From Pacificitalea manganoxidans (GTDB lineage: Bacteria > Pseudomonadota > Alphaproteobacteria > Rhodobacterales > Rhodobacteraceae), in the NCBI RefSeq assembly GCF_002504165.1, contig NZ_CP021405.1, positions 62,001-126,000 on the forward strand: 64,000 nt of DNA, read 5' to 3'. Position 1 is the stretch's first letter; each line of letters begins with the position of its first letter. The translations under genes and the position numbers were made by a program. The notes below the pieces were generated by a model. The model searched no databases and had not been told where the DNA came from. It worked only from the letters and a program-made list of their open reading frames with translations. Below, piece by piece: positions 41,184 through 49,243 of the stretch.

Positions 41184-42689
41184 ATGTTCTTCGATCTTGC
41201 GCAGGGCTTTGCCGCGCTGCTGGTGCCGCAGACGTTTCTCTACCTTGTCGGGGGGTTCATGCTGGGCCTGCTGTTCGGCGCCATTCCGGGGCTGACCGCG
41301 ACACTGGCCATCGCGCTGCTGCTGCCCTTCACCTTCGGCATGGAAGTGGTGAACGCGCTGGTCATGGTGATGGGCATCTACATGTCGGGCATCTATGCCG
41401 GCTCGATCACCGGGATCACGGTCAACATTCCCGGCGCGCCATCGGGCGCGATCACCAGCCTTGATGGACATGCGTTGATGAAGCAGGGCCACGGCGCGCA
41501 GGCGCTGGGGCTCGATGCGTTTGCGTCGTCTATCGGCGGGATGATCGGGGCGCTGGTGCTGATGCTGCTGGCGCAGCCGATCAGCGAATTGGCGCTGCTG
41601 TTTCGCACGCCGGACAAGTTTTCGCTGGTGCTGCTGGCGGTCATCACCGTGACCATCGTGGCGCGCGGTTCGCTGTGGAAAGCGGGCATGGCGATGGCGC
41701 TGGGGTTGATGATTTCAACCGTCGGGATCGACCCGATGCTGCCGCAGGGGCGGTTCGATTTCGACAGTTACCACCTTGTCGAAGGGATCGGGCTGCTGCC
41801 TGCGGTGATCGGGCTGTTTGCGGTCTGCGAATTGCTGGTGCAGGCGGCGACGCCCGCGCGGCTGACGCAGGCCGAGGCTGCCGGGATGCCCAAGCTGAAG
41901 CGGCGCGATTTCGTGCCCAGCCGGGCGACCCTGCGCGAGATCGGCCCCGTCACCTATGTCAAAAGCTCCGTCATCGGCGTGCTGATCGGGATGCTGCCGG
42001 GCGGCGGCGCGTCGATGGCGTCGTTCATCGCCTATGCGGAGGCCAAGCGCAGTTCCCGCCATCCCGAAAAATTCGGGCAGGGCAGTCACGAGGGGCTGGC
42101 CGCGTCCGAGGCCGCCAACAACGCCATGTGCGGCGGCGCGATCATTCCGCTGCTGACGATGGGAATTCCAGGGGATGCGGTCACCGCGATCATTTTTGGC
42201 GTGCTGCTCATTCACGGGCTGGTGCCGGGACCGGCGCTGCTGACCGAGAATGTCGATGTCATCGCGCCGATGTTCGCGGCGCTGTTCGTCGCCTCGGTCT
42301 TTGTGTTTTTGTCAGTGCTGCTGTTCGGGCCGCTCTATATCCGGCTGTCGCGGATCAATCGCGGGGTGCTCTATGCGTTCATCGCGATGATTTCGATGGT
42401 GGGGGTGTTCGCGTCGTCGTTTTCCGCGTTTCAGATGTGGATGGCGCTGGCGATTGGGGCGTTTGCCTTTGCGCTGCGGCGCTTCGGCTACCCGATCGTG
42501 CCGATGCTGATGGGGGTGATCCTGGGCCCCTATCTGGAAGAATTCCTGCGTCGGTCGCTGATCGTGTCGAAGGGCGATCCGATGATTTTCCTCACCAGTC
42601 CGGGCAGTGCGGCGTTTCTGGCGCTGACGCTGGTGTTCGTGTGGCTGCTGCGGCTGCGCCCGTCGCGCCATGAATTGCCGAGCGGCTGA
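41184..42689 (+). CDS. tctA: TTT large permease (TctA)
   Basis: A 501-residue permease. TctA signatures are LLFGAIPGLTATLAIALLLP near the N-terminus, GIYMSGIYAGSITGITVNIP with PGAPSGAITSLDGHALMKQG, and the repeat-equivalent IGVLIGMLPGGGASMASFIA and CGGAIIPLLTMGIPGDAVTA. It forms the sodium- or proton-coupled path for the tricarboxylate-type substrate bound by TctC. Its end faces a MarR regulator. Confidence 0.95.
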   Translation: MFFDLAQGFAALLVPQTFLYLVGGFMLGLLFGAIPGLTATLAIALLLPFTFGMEVVNALVMVMGIYMSGIYAGSITGITVNIPGAPSGAITSLDGHALMKQGHGAQALGLDAFASSIGGMIGALVLMLLAQPISELALLFRTPDKFSLVLLAVITVTIVARGSLWKAGMAMALGLMISTVGIDPMLPQGRFDFDSYHLVEGIGLLPAVIGLFAVCELLVQAATPARLTQAEAAGMPKLKRRDFVPSRATLREIGPVTYVKSSVIGVLIGMLPGGGASMASFIAYAEAKRSSRHPEKFGQGSHEGLAASEAANNAMCGGAIIPLLTMGIPGDAVTAIIFGVLLIHGLVPGPALLTENVDVIAPMFAALFVASVFVFLSVLLFGPLYIRLSRINRGVLYAFIAMISMVGVFASSFSAFQMWMALAIGAFAFALRRFGYPIVPMLMGVILGPYLEEFLRRSLIVSKGDPMIFLTSPGSAAFLALTLVFVWLLRLRPSRHELPSG

Positions 42690-42692
42690 GCG

Positions 42693-43163
42693 CTAGCCTT
42701 CGTCGCGGGCGCGGCGGCGGAGGGGATCTGGCTCCTCCTCCATCTGGTCGAGATTGTCGAGCACCCGCGCCAGCACCGCCAGTGCCTGCTCCAGCTCTGC
42801 CTGCGGGATGTCGCGGAACAGTTCGTCGCGCAGGTCTTCGGTAAATGACAGGATCTTATCGGCGCGGCGGCGGGCATAGGCGGTCAGGAACACATGGCGC
42901 AGCCGCCGGTCCTGCGCGGCGGTGCGCCGTTCGATCAGGTCGGCTTTCTCCAGCGCATCGAGGGTCCGGTTGAGCGTTGGCGTTTCGATGGCCAGTTCCT
43001 CGGCGATCTGGGTCTGGGTCCGGCCTTCCTGCTGCGCGACGTTGAGCAGCGCTTGCGCGCGGGAATAGGTCAGTTCCTCGGATTTCGCCCGCGCGTCAAA
43101 GCGTTTGCGGATTCCGCGGGTCAGCCGCCCGAGGGTGGTCAGGAATTCAGCTTGGACAGTCAT
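42693..43163 (-). CDS. MarR-family transcriptional regulator
   Basis: A 156-residue winged-helix regulator: GRLTRGIRKRFDARAKSEEL, RTQTQIAEELAIETPTLNRT (recognition helix), LEKADLIERRTAAQDRRLRH (wing) and a C-terminal dimerisation helix. It is similar to MarR proteins that respond to aromatic or oxidative signals. It faces tctA and is transcribed in the same direction as the TonB cluster upstream of it, but no target is evident. Confidence 0.88.
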   Translation of the reverse strand: MTVQAEFLTTLGRLTRGIRKRFDARAKSEELTYSRAQALLNVAQQEGRTQTQIAEELAIETPTLNRTLDALEKADLIERRTAAQDRRLRHVFLTAYARRRADKILSFTEDLRDELFRDIPQAELEQALAVLARVLDNLDQMEEEPDPLRRRARDEG

Positions 43164-43245
43164 GGGCGGCTCCCGGCGGGGCTGAGGCGGCGATATCTGC
43201 GCGGATAGGACGGGCTGCCGTTAGCGTCAACAGCGCGGCGGGGCA

Positions 43246-44124
43246 TCAGCGGTCAAACCCAATGGGCAGGCGGAAGCTGTAGCTGGGCGCGCCAAGCCCC
43301 TGCGGCGCGGCGGGAAAGCGCCCGGCGGCGCGCACCGATTGCACCGCCGCCTGATCGAGCGCGGGATGCCCGGCGCTGGCGGCCAGACTGACGCCGCGCA
43401 GACCGCCGTCGCGCGCCACCGTCACCATGACCACAGCCCGCCCCGTCGCCCCCCGCGCGGCGCGGGGATAGCGTTTGCGGCGTTCGATCTGTTGCCGGAT
43501 GCGCGCGCCCCAGCGGGCCTGCAGGCTTTGCTGTTGCGCGGGGCTGAGCGTCGCGGCGCGGTCCTGTTGCCGCGCGCCCGCCGCCGCGCCGCCGCCGCTG
43601 CCGGACGCGCGTTGCGCCGGTTGCGCGGGTTGGCTGGACTGTGAGGCCGGCTGGTCCGGGGGCGTGCGGCGGGGCTGCGATGTGGGCTGCGATTGTGGCT
43701 GCGATACGGGATCAGGCCGCGCGGGCGGGCGCGGCGACCGGCGCGGCGCATCGCGGGGCGCGGCGGTCTGTGCCATGGCGCGGTCGGGCAGGGCAGGGGC
43801 CTCTGCCATCGGTTGGGCCAATAACGGCAGAGCTGGTGCGGCGGGCGCGGTGTCGGATGTTGCGGCCTCTGGGGGGGCGGTGTCAGGAAGGGTCGCGTCG
43901 GGCTGAGCCGGTGCTGTTGGCGCAGCTGGCACGGGATCGGGCGGCGTGTCCCAGCGGTGGACAAGGGCGGCGATCTGTTCCGGCGCGGCGGCAAGCGACA
44001 CCAGCGCGCGCCCCTCATCGCCCGCCGCCGCGCTGCCCCCCGTCACGGGATCGAACCGCAGCGCCACCGCCACATGCAGCCCGACCGCAAGCAGCAGGCA
44101 CAGACCGAACCCCGCCGCCCTCAC
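43246..44124 (-). CDS. tonB: TonB energy-transducing protein (system 2)
   Basis: A 292-residue TonB-like protein: N-terminal helix (GFGLCLLLAVGLHVAVAL), long Pro/Ala/Gln-rich spacer, and a C-terminal domain with RIRQQIERRKRYPRAARGAT, GRAVVMVTVARDGGLRGVSL and GHPALDQAAVQSVRAAGRFP. YP followed by the conserved domain is typical of TonB. It overlaps the exbD upstream (ATGA). This second motor lies back to back with hemP and may serve hemin receptors. Confidence 0.9.
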   Translation of the reverse strand: MRAAGFGLCLLLAVGLHVAVALRFDPVTGGSAAAGDEGRALVSLAAAPEQIAALVHRWDTPPDPVPAAPTAPAQPDATLPDTAPPEAATSDTAPAAPALPLLAQPMAEAPALPDRAMAQTAAPRDAPRRSPRPPARPDPVSQPQSQPTSQPRRTPPDQPASQSSQPAQPAQRASGSGGGAAAGARQQDRAATLSPAQQQSLQARWGARIRQQIERRKRYPRAARGATGRAVVMVTVARDGGLRGVSLAASAGHPALDQAAVQSVRAAGRFPAAPQGLGAPSYSFRLPIGFDR

Positions 44125-44546
44125 GGCGTGGCGGCCCGCGTGGCCAGATCCACCTGCGCAAACCCCATGGCAGTCAGGCGCGGCAGCAGCGCCGCCAGCG
44201 TCCGGGCCGGGGCGGCGCGGTCGGCGCGCAGCGTCAGGGTGCAGTCGGGGCAGGCGGCGCGCGCAGCGGCCAGCGCGGCGAGCGCGGCATCCCCATTGGC
44301 GGGGCCTTCGGGGCTGACAAAGCCGGGCGTGCCCGCAGCATCGAGATGCAGGATCAGCGGCCCGTCGGAATTTTCCGCAGCGGCGCTGTTGGCGGCAGGC
44401 GGGGTCACGGCAAAGGGCGCGGGCGGCGCGATCTGTGCGGTGATGAGAAAGAAGATCAGCAGCAGGAACACGATGTTAATCATCGGCACCGTGCTTTCAC
44501 GGGTGGGGGCGCGGGCCGCGTCGGGGGTGAATCGAAACCGGCGCAT
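44121..44546 (-). CDS. exbD: ExbD-type protein 2 (system 2)
   Basis: A 141-residue ExbD family protein. STVPMINIVFLLLIFFLITA is the membrane helix, with Asn where ExbD normally has the essential Asp, as in the second ExbD of system 1. The periplasmic domain has PLILHLDAAGTPGFV and a CPDC pair. It sits between the Asp-containing exbD and tonB. Confidence 0.88.
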   Translation of the reverse strand: MRRFRFTPDAARAPTRESTVPMINIVFLLLIFFLITAQIAPPAPFAVTPPAANSAAAENSDGPLILHLDAAGTPGFVSPEGPANGDAALAALAAARAACPDCTLTLRADRAAPARTLAALLPRLTAMGFAQVDLATRAATP

Positions 44547-44548
44547 CG

Positions 44549-44944
44549 CTATTCCACCACCACCAGCCGCGACAGGCCCGCGCGGCTGAGCGCCTCCATC
44601 ACCGTCACCAGCATTTGCAGATTGGCGCCGTCCTCTGCGCGCAGAACGATCAGGTCGTCGGGGGCCTGCATCAGCGCGCGCAGCGCGTCCGGCAGGGTGG
44701 CAAGCGAGGTCGGCGCGCCGTTCAGCCGCAGCGTATCCGCCCCGATGGCCACCAGACGCGGCGGGCCGTCATAGGCCGTGGTCGCAGGCGCGGGGCCGGG
44801 CAGCACGATGGGCAGCGCGCGTTCGACCCCGAACCGCGACACCAGCATGAAGAAGATCAGCAGCAGAAACACCACGTCGATCATCGGCGTCAGGCTGATG
44901 CGGCGGCGGCGGCGCGTGGGGGCAAAGCTGAACGCGGTGGACAT
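44549..44944 (-). CDS. exbD: ExbD-type protein 1 (system 2)
   Basis: A 131-residue ExbD protein with basic start (PTRRRRRISL) and the helix TPMIDVVFLLLIFFMLVSRF keeping the essential Asp. The periplasmic domain carries LVAIGADTLRLNGAPTSLA. It follows exbB after three bases. Like system 1, it pairs with an Asn-type ExbD. Confidence 0.92.
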   Translation of the reverse strand: MSTAFSFAPTRRRRRISLTPMIDVVFLLLIFFMLVSRFGVERALPIVLPGPAPATTAYDGPPRLVAIGADTLRLNGAPTSLATLPDALRALMQAPDDLIVLRAEDGANLQMLVTVMEALSRAGLSRLVVVE

Positions 44945-44947
44945 CGG

Positions 44948-45778
44948 CTATTCCGTCGGGCGCGGGGCGAGTTGCGCGGGGCGGCTGGGGCGCACCGGCT
45001 GGGCGGCATCGCTGCGGTCGGCCAGCGGCGTCGGATCGGCCGGATCGGCGGCAGGCGTAGTGCGCGGCGCGGCGGGGCTGACCGCATGCTGGGCCGACAG
45101 GATCAGCGGCGGCTGGCGGATAAAGATGCGGGTGGCGATGTCTTCGGATTGGTGGCGCAGGCGGTCGACGACCGACTCGAACCACGTTCCCGCGACGGAG
45201 GCCGGGATCGCCACGGCCATGCCGCCCGCGGTGGTCAAGAGCGCCTCCCAGATCCCCCCGGCCAGCGCGGCGGGATCGGGATCGCTGCCCGCGTCCTGAA
45301 GGGTCTGGAACGCCGCGATCATGCCCAGCACCGTGCCCAGCAGGCCCAGCAGCGGCGCGATGGTGGCGATCAGGTCCAGCGCGCGCAACCCGCCTGCGGC
45401 ATCGCGCAGGGCGGCGCGGGCGGTGCGCTCGGTCTCCTCGCGGGCGGCAGGCTCGGACATCTGCGGATCGCGGATCGCGGTCATCGCGGCGCGGGCCACG
45501 CGGGCGCGCAGGCCGCCCCGACGGCCCAGCCGGGTCAGGGCCTCAGCCGGTTTGCCGGCCTGCCACAGATCGACCGCGCGGCGCGCCCGGCGATGGCCCG
45601 TCCATGCACCCAGAAACAGCAGGTCCAGCCACTTCCACAGGATCAGCGCCACGGTCAGCACCGACAGCGCCGCAAGCGCCCAGATCACCGGCCCGCCTTG
45701 TTGCAAAAATTCGAGCATCGGCAAGAGAGCATCGGGCACCGGGGGCAGCGGCGGCAGGGAAGCGGGTAGCGAGAACAT
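44948..45778 (-). CDS. exbB: ExbB/TolQ-type protein (system 2)
   Basis: A 276-residue membrane protein with helices in QQGGPVIWALAALSVLTVAL, LIATIAPLLGLLGTVLGMIA and LAGGIWEALLTTAGGMAVAI. GGAG upstream fixes the ATG at 45778; a longer frame would add 87 residues unlike ExbB. The C-terminus is a Pro/Ala-rich tail. It heads the exbB-exbD-exbD-tonB operon and is divergent from the hemP operon across a gap holding an iron-box. Confidence 0.92.
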   Translation of the reverse strand: MFSLPASLPPLPPVPDALLPMLEFLQQGGPVIWALAALSVLTVALILWKWLDLLFLGAWTGHRRARRAVDLWQAGKPAEALTRLGRRGGLRARVARAAMTAIRDPQMSEPAAREETERTARAALRDAAGGLRALDLIATIAPLLGLLGTVLGMIAAFQTLQDAGSDPDPAALAGGIWEALLTTAGGMAVAIPASVAGTWFESVVDRLRHQSEDIATRIFIRQPPLILSAQHAVSPAAPRTTPAADPADPTPLADRSDAAQPVRPSRPAQLAPRPTE

Positions 45779-45992
45779 CAAGGGCTCCGGGCTGAAACGG
45801 TGGCGGTGTGCCGGGGTAGCGTGGCGGGGTTCTCCATAGGCTGCAAGCGGCGCACACGCCAGAGCGCGCCATCGCTGCGGCCAGACCGCCCGAGGGCCGC
45901 GCAACCGGCGGGGTTCCGCCCAAACCGGGCACCGCAGGGCAGGCGGTGAACGGGCGCGGGGGCGGGGGGTGCTGAGAAAGCTGTTGCAATAA

Positions 45993-46009
45993 CCAATCAA
46001 AATAGTCAG
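45993..46009 (-). promoter_or_regulatory. Iron-box in exbB/hemP divergent gap
   Basis: Read on the minus strand, CTGACTATTTTGATTGG fits CYGAYYAWWWTRRTCRG with one mismatch. It lies about 60 bases before the gene at 46068 and 215 bases before exbB, so it could regulate both directions. Confidence 0.6.
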
Positions 46010-46067
46010 GATTGAATCAGCAGCCGTAAGAGCCAGCATCGCGACACTTGCACGGGGGATACCCTAG

Positions 46068-46319
46068 ATGTCCAAAACGACGCCTTTTCTGACCCTTGGG
46101 CTGGTCCGCGCGCCAACGCCGCCGGCACCGACCCGCTCCGCGCGGACCGATTCCGCCTTGGCCTCGCTGCGGCTGAGCGACCTTGCGCATGACCGGGGGC
46201 TGCCGCGTTTCGGCGCGCAGACCGGCCTGCTCGAAGCGCTGTTCGACTACATCGAGGCCGGAGGCGCCCGCCTGCCGACCCCGCCATCCCATACCCCCAG
46301 CACGGAGATCCGGGCATGA
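46068..46319 (+). CDS. Small protein in hemP operon (unknown)
   Basis: An 83-residue protein of unknown function, without signal peptide or membrane segment. The middle (SLRLSDLAHDRGLPRFGAQT, GLLEALFDYIEAG) could form two helices. GGGGGAT precedes the ATG, and the stop overlaps the hemP start, so it is co-translated with hemP. Directly upstream is an iron-box. A role in iron or hemin regulation is inferred from position only. Confidence 0.65.
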   Translation: MSKTTPFLTLGLVRAPTPPAPTRSARTDSALASLRLSDLAHDRGLPRFGAQTGLLEALFDYIEAGGARLPTPPSHTPSTEIRA

Positions 46320-46510
46320 GCTATCTGTCCCCAAACCAGCCTGTCGCCGCCTACCCCGCCCCGCGCAGCAGCGCCCCGCCCGAGCCCGATCTGGCCCGTG
46401 TCGATGTGGCCGATCTGATGGAGGGCAACCGGGTCATGCATCTGACGCTGAACGATCAGGTCTATACTTTGCGGATCACCCGCGCGCAGAAGCTGATCTT
46501 GACGAAATGA
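46316..46510 (+). CDS. hemP: Hemin uptake protein HemP
   Basis: A 64-residue protein whose C-terminal half matches the HemP/HmuP family: DLMEGNRVMHLTLNDQVYTL, then RITRAQKLILTK at the end, the most conserved piece. HmuP proteins help activate hemin-uptake genes under low iron. The N-terminal third is Pro/Ala-rich and variable. The ATG overlaps the stop of the preceding gene. No hemin receptor or ABC transporter lies in the window. Confidence 0.88.
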   Translation: MSYLSPNQPVAAYPAPRSSAPPEPDLARVDVADLMEGNRVMHLTLNDQVYTLRITRAQKLILTK

Positions 46511-46605
46511 GCGGACGGGGCGCGACACTGCGCGCGCTCGTCCCCGCCAAAGCGGTCTGCTAGGGTCCGCGCGTCCGCGACACCTGGCAGACCGGAGTTT
46601 CCCCT

Positions 46606-46953
46606 GTGGGCCTGATCCCCCGCGTTTTGATCATCCTGTGCCTGATGGCAGGGCTGCTGGCACCGAAAGGCGCGGCAGTGCTGGCCAGTGCCGTGCCCGG
46701 TGTGGTGCAGATGGTGATCTGCACGGGGCATGGGCTGGATGTGATCACGCTCGATGCGGAGGGCACGCCCCGGCGCGTGGCCCATGATCTGCCCTGTGGG
46801 GCCGTGCATGCGCTGGCCGATCTGGGCCAGACCGCGCCCGACGGCTTTGCCCGCACGCGCCGCATCATCGCGAGGACGATCCCCGTCGCGGCGGCGCCGC
46901 AGCGGGATCGCGCCTATCTGCGCCCCGGACCGCGCGCGCCGCCGGTCACCTGA
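46606..46953 (+). CDS. Small exported protein, DUF2946-like
   Basis: A 115-residue protein with an N-terminal hydrophobic segment (RVLIILCLMAGLLAPKGAAV) and paired cysteines (VICTGHG and LPCGAV). The spacing resembles DUF2946 proteins often found next to copper chaperones; a PCuAC-type gene follows. It starts at GTG 46606 with GGAG upstream. Copper-related function is inferred from context. Confidence 0.65.
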   Translation: MGLIPRVLIILCLMAGLLAPKGAAVLASAVPGVVQMVICTGHGLDVITLDAEGTPRRVAHDLPCGAVHALADLGQTAPDGFARTRRIIARTIPVAAAPQRDRAYLRPGPRAPPVT

Positions 46954-47038
46954 CATTTCAATTCAGACGTTTAACCGAATTGACCCGCCGCTGCGGGCAC
47001 CGGGCACATCTGCGTGGCCGGAGATGAAAGGACGACCC

Positions 47039-47530
47039 TTGAAACACACATTCCTCACCCTCGCCGCCGCGACGCTGCTGCCGGTCTGGGCCTCTGCCCA
47101 TGAATTCACCGCAGGTGCGCTGCATATCGATCACCCCTATATCGCCGCCTCCATCGGCGCCGCGCGGACCGGCGCGGGCTATGTTGCGATTACCAATACG
47201 GGCGACGCGACCGACACGCTGATCGCGGTCGAGGCCGATTTCCCGAAGGTTGCCGTGCACCGCACCGAGGATCGCGACGGCATGGCGCAGATGTCCGCGA
47301 CGCCCCGGCTCGACATTCCGGCGGGGGCCACGGTGAACATGGCGCCGGGCGGTCTGCACATCATGTTCATGGGGCTGGAGACCCCGTTTGAGCCGGGCAT
47401 GCAGGTGCCCGCCACGCTGATTTTCGAGCAGGCCGGGGCCGTCGAGGTGGAGTTCGTGGTGGAAGAGCGCGCCGCTGTCGGTGACACCGCCGGTCACGGC
47501 GGGCATGACATGGACCACTCCGGCCATTGA
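47039..47530 (+). CDS. Periplasmic copper chaperone PCuAC
   Basis: A 163-residue exported protein (signal peptide ending WASA) of the PCuAC/DUF461 family, which delivers Cu(I) to cytochrome oxidase in the periplasm. Copper ligands are visible in VAVHRTEDRDGMAQM and in APGGLHIMFMGL, the H-M...H-x-M pattern. The tail is His/Met/Asp-rich (GHGGHDMDHSGH), probably another metal site. AAAGGA is well placed for TTG 47039; ATG 47024 is the alternative. It follows the DUF2946-like gene. Confidence 0.88.
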   Translation: MKHTFLTLAAATLLPVWASAHEFTAGALHIDHPYIAASIGAARTGAGYVAITNTGDATDTLIAVEADFPKVAVHRTEDRDGMAQMSATPRLDIPAGATVNMAPGGLHIMFMGLETPFEPGMQVPATLIFEQAGAVEVEFVVEERAAVGDTAGHGGHDMDHSGH

Positions 47531-47640
47531 CCGCTGTCGGGGCGCGCCCCACCCGGCGCGCCCTTGATCCGCGCATCGGTTGACCCTATATTGCGTCACT
47601 ATAAGTGGCGCATGTCGCGCTGAACCCGGAGATCCTCGCG

Positions 47641-47991
47641 ATGGCCCTGACGCAATATTCCGATGATGGTCTATTTCTGCCGCAGAAAATCGCGGCGGCT
47701 CTGCGCACCACCTCGGCCGAGGTGGCGCGGACGGTCGGTCTGGGCCGCGACGCGGTGCAGCGCAAGGATCGTCTGAGTTCGGATAAAACCCAGCGCCGCC
47801 TGCGCGAAATGGCGGAAATCCTTAACCGGACCGAGCCGCGGTTTGGCTCTGCCCTGATGGCCTATGCGTGGTATCGCTCCGAACCGCTGCCGGGATTTTC
47901 CGGGCTGACGGCGATGCAGCTGGTTCGGGATGGGCGCGCCGGGGACGTGATGGACTATATCGACGCGGTCGATGCCGGCGTTTTTTCCTGA
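47641..47991 (+). CDS. Xre/MbcA/ParS-type antitoxin
   Basis: A 116-residue antitoxin of the Xre-RES class. The N-terminal half is an Xre-like DNA-binding region (LPQKIAAALRTTSAEVARTV, GLGRDAVQRKDRLSSDKTQR); the C-terminal half is the toxin-binding domain (GLTAMQLVRDGRAGDVMDYI). GGAG fits the ATG at 47641; GTG 47605 is an upstream alternative. The toxin gene starts four bases after the stop. Such modules stabilise plasmids. Confidence 0.85.
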   Translation: MALTQYSDDGLFLPQKIAAALRTTSAEVARTVGLGRDAVQRKDRLSSDKTQRRLREMAEILNRTEPRFGSALMAYAWYRSEPLPGFSGLTAMQLVRDGRAGDVMDYIDAVDAGVFS

Positions 47992-47994
47992 GGC

Positions 47995-48507
47995 ATGAAC
48001 TATACCGGCCTGCTCTATCGCGCGCTGAACCCGGTTTACGCGGCCGAGCCGCTATCCGGGCGGGGGGCCGCGCTTCACGGCGGGCGGTTCAATCCGCGCG
48101 GGATGGGGGCGCTTTATGTCGCGATGAGCCTGCCCACGGCGCTGCGCGAGGCCAACCAAATCGGGCATCTGCAACCGACGACGCTCATCGCGATCGAGGC
48201 CCGTATCAGCAACCTGTTCGACACGCGCGATGACGCCGCGCTGGCACAACATGGGCTCACCGGTGCCGATCTGGCCGATCCCGGCTGGCGTGACGCGATG
48301 CTGCGCAAGGGCGAGGCCCCGACCCAAGCCTTCGCCCGCAGGCTGCTGGAGGCCGGGCATTCCGGCATGATCGTGCGCAGCTATGCCCGGGGCGCGGGGG
48401 CTGATGATCTGAATATGGTGCTTTGGCGCGGGACGGGGACAGATGTCAGCCTGCGCGTCATCGATGACCAAAACAGGCTGGCACCGCCGCCGGATATGCC
48501 CCGCTGA
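47995..48507 (+). CDS. RES-domain toxin
   Basis: A 170-residue RES family protein, named for conserved Arg, Glu and Ser. YRALNPVYAAEPLSGRGAAL, GGRFNPRGMGALYVAMSLPT and LREANQIGHLQP are characteristic. Characterised RES toxins (for example MbcT) destroy NAD+, by phosphorolysis or hydrolysis. It is paired with the Xre-type antitoxin directly upstream. Complete in length, so probably active. Confidence 0.88.
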   Translation: MNYTGLLYRALNPVYAAEPLSGRGAALHGGRFNPRGMGALYVAMSLPTALREANQIGHLQPTTLIAIEARISNLFDTRDDAALAQHGLTGADLADPGWRDAMLRKGEAPTQAFARRLLEAGHSGMIVRSYARGAGADDLNMVLWRGTGTDVSLRVIDDQNRLAPPPDMPR

Positions 48508-48579
48508 CATGCGCCGAACCTGCTGAAATCGGTCACGACTGATAGTGTGATCGCGTTGGGCCTTTCACCTCCTTCCTTT

Positions 48580-48596
48580 CTGACTATATTGATCGG
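48580..48596 (+). promoter_or_regulatory. Best iron-box match
   Basis: CTGACTATATTGATCGG fits CYGAYYAWWWTRRTCRG without mismatch. It covers a possible -10 (TATATT, 48585-48590) and ends 27 bases before the gene at 48623, a position suited to repression. Confidence 0.65.
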
Positions 48597-48622
48597 GAAT
48601 TCGACCGAAGCGAGTCTCGCCC

Positions 48623-49114
48623 ATGTCTCCGACCCCTGCCCAAGCTCACCCTGCGCCGCGGATGGACCTTGTGCCCCAAGTGGGCCAGCCGCGCGATCAG
48701 CGCCACGCCCCGCGTCCGTCGATTGCGCTCGCGCCTGGGGCGGCTGCGCGTTTGAACGAAATCCGCAGTGCCGCCATGCGGGCCCGTTCGGGCGGGCGTG
48801 CGGATATGTTCGAGGCCTGCGCGATGCTGTCACGGGACCGCAGCCGGTCCCTGCGTGCGGTCAGCGACGGCATCGCCCGGTGTCTGCCGCAGGCGCTTGG
48901 CTCGACTCCCGTTCTATACCGCGCGGGCTGCGCCGATCTGTCCTTTGACGAGGCGTGGTTGCTGCGTCTTGCCGCCGCTGCGGAGCGGGAGGACGCCGAT
49001 AGTTTCTCCTTCCTTCTTCGGTCCCGCGTTGTGCCGATGCACCGCCGGAATATGGGGTTTCTCGCCGCGGAACTGGCGCGGCTCAGCTCTGCCGCGGCAG
49101 ACCACGGCGTGTAA
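48623..49114 (+). CDS. Hypothetical protein under iron-box
   Basis: A 163-residue soluble protein without signal peptide or recognised family. The N-terminal 45 residues are Pro/Ala-rich; the rest is helical (RADMFEACAMLSRDRSRSLR, LSFDEAWLLRLAAAAEREDA, FSFLLRSRVVPMHRRNMGFL). The only functional hint is the perfect iron-box just upstream and the dps gene downstream, so it is probably induced or repressed by iron. Confidence 0.65.
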   Translation: MSPTPAQAHPAPRMDLVPQVGQPRDQRHAPRPSIALAPGAAARLNEIRSAAMRARSGGRADMFEACAMLSRDRSRSLRAVSDGIARCLPQALGSTPVLYRAGCADLSFDEAWLLRLAAAAEREDADSFSFLLRSRVVPMHRRNMGFLAAELARLSSAAADHGV

Positions 49115-49135
49115 TTCCCGACTGCTGTCGTCGGA

Positions 49136-49152
49136 TTTAGAATTATTCTAAA
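49136..49152. promoter_or_regulatory. ICE box (Irr operator) before dps
   Basis: TTTAGAATTATTCTAAA is a perfect 17-base palindrome matching the alphaproteobacterial iron control element. It ends 91 bases before the dps ATG. Irr usually binds such sites at low iron and represses iron-storage genes. Confidence 0.85.
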
Positions 49153-49243
49153 GAGGGGTTGAGCCCCTCCGGATCCGCCTTATATGCTGTTGCAACAAGC
49201 CAGCCGGTTGCCAGCTAACGTCCTTGATCGAAAGGTGTCATTC

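Noticed and set aside
46951-46967. CTGACATTTCAATTCAG as an iron box before the copper chaperone
   Set aside because: Outer arms fit but about five inner positions break the consensus, and the gene is copper-related.
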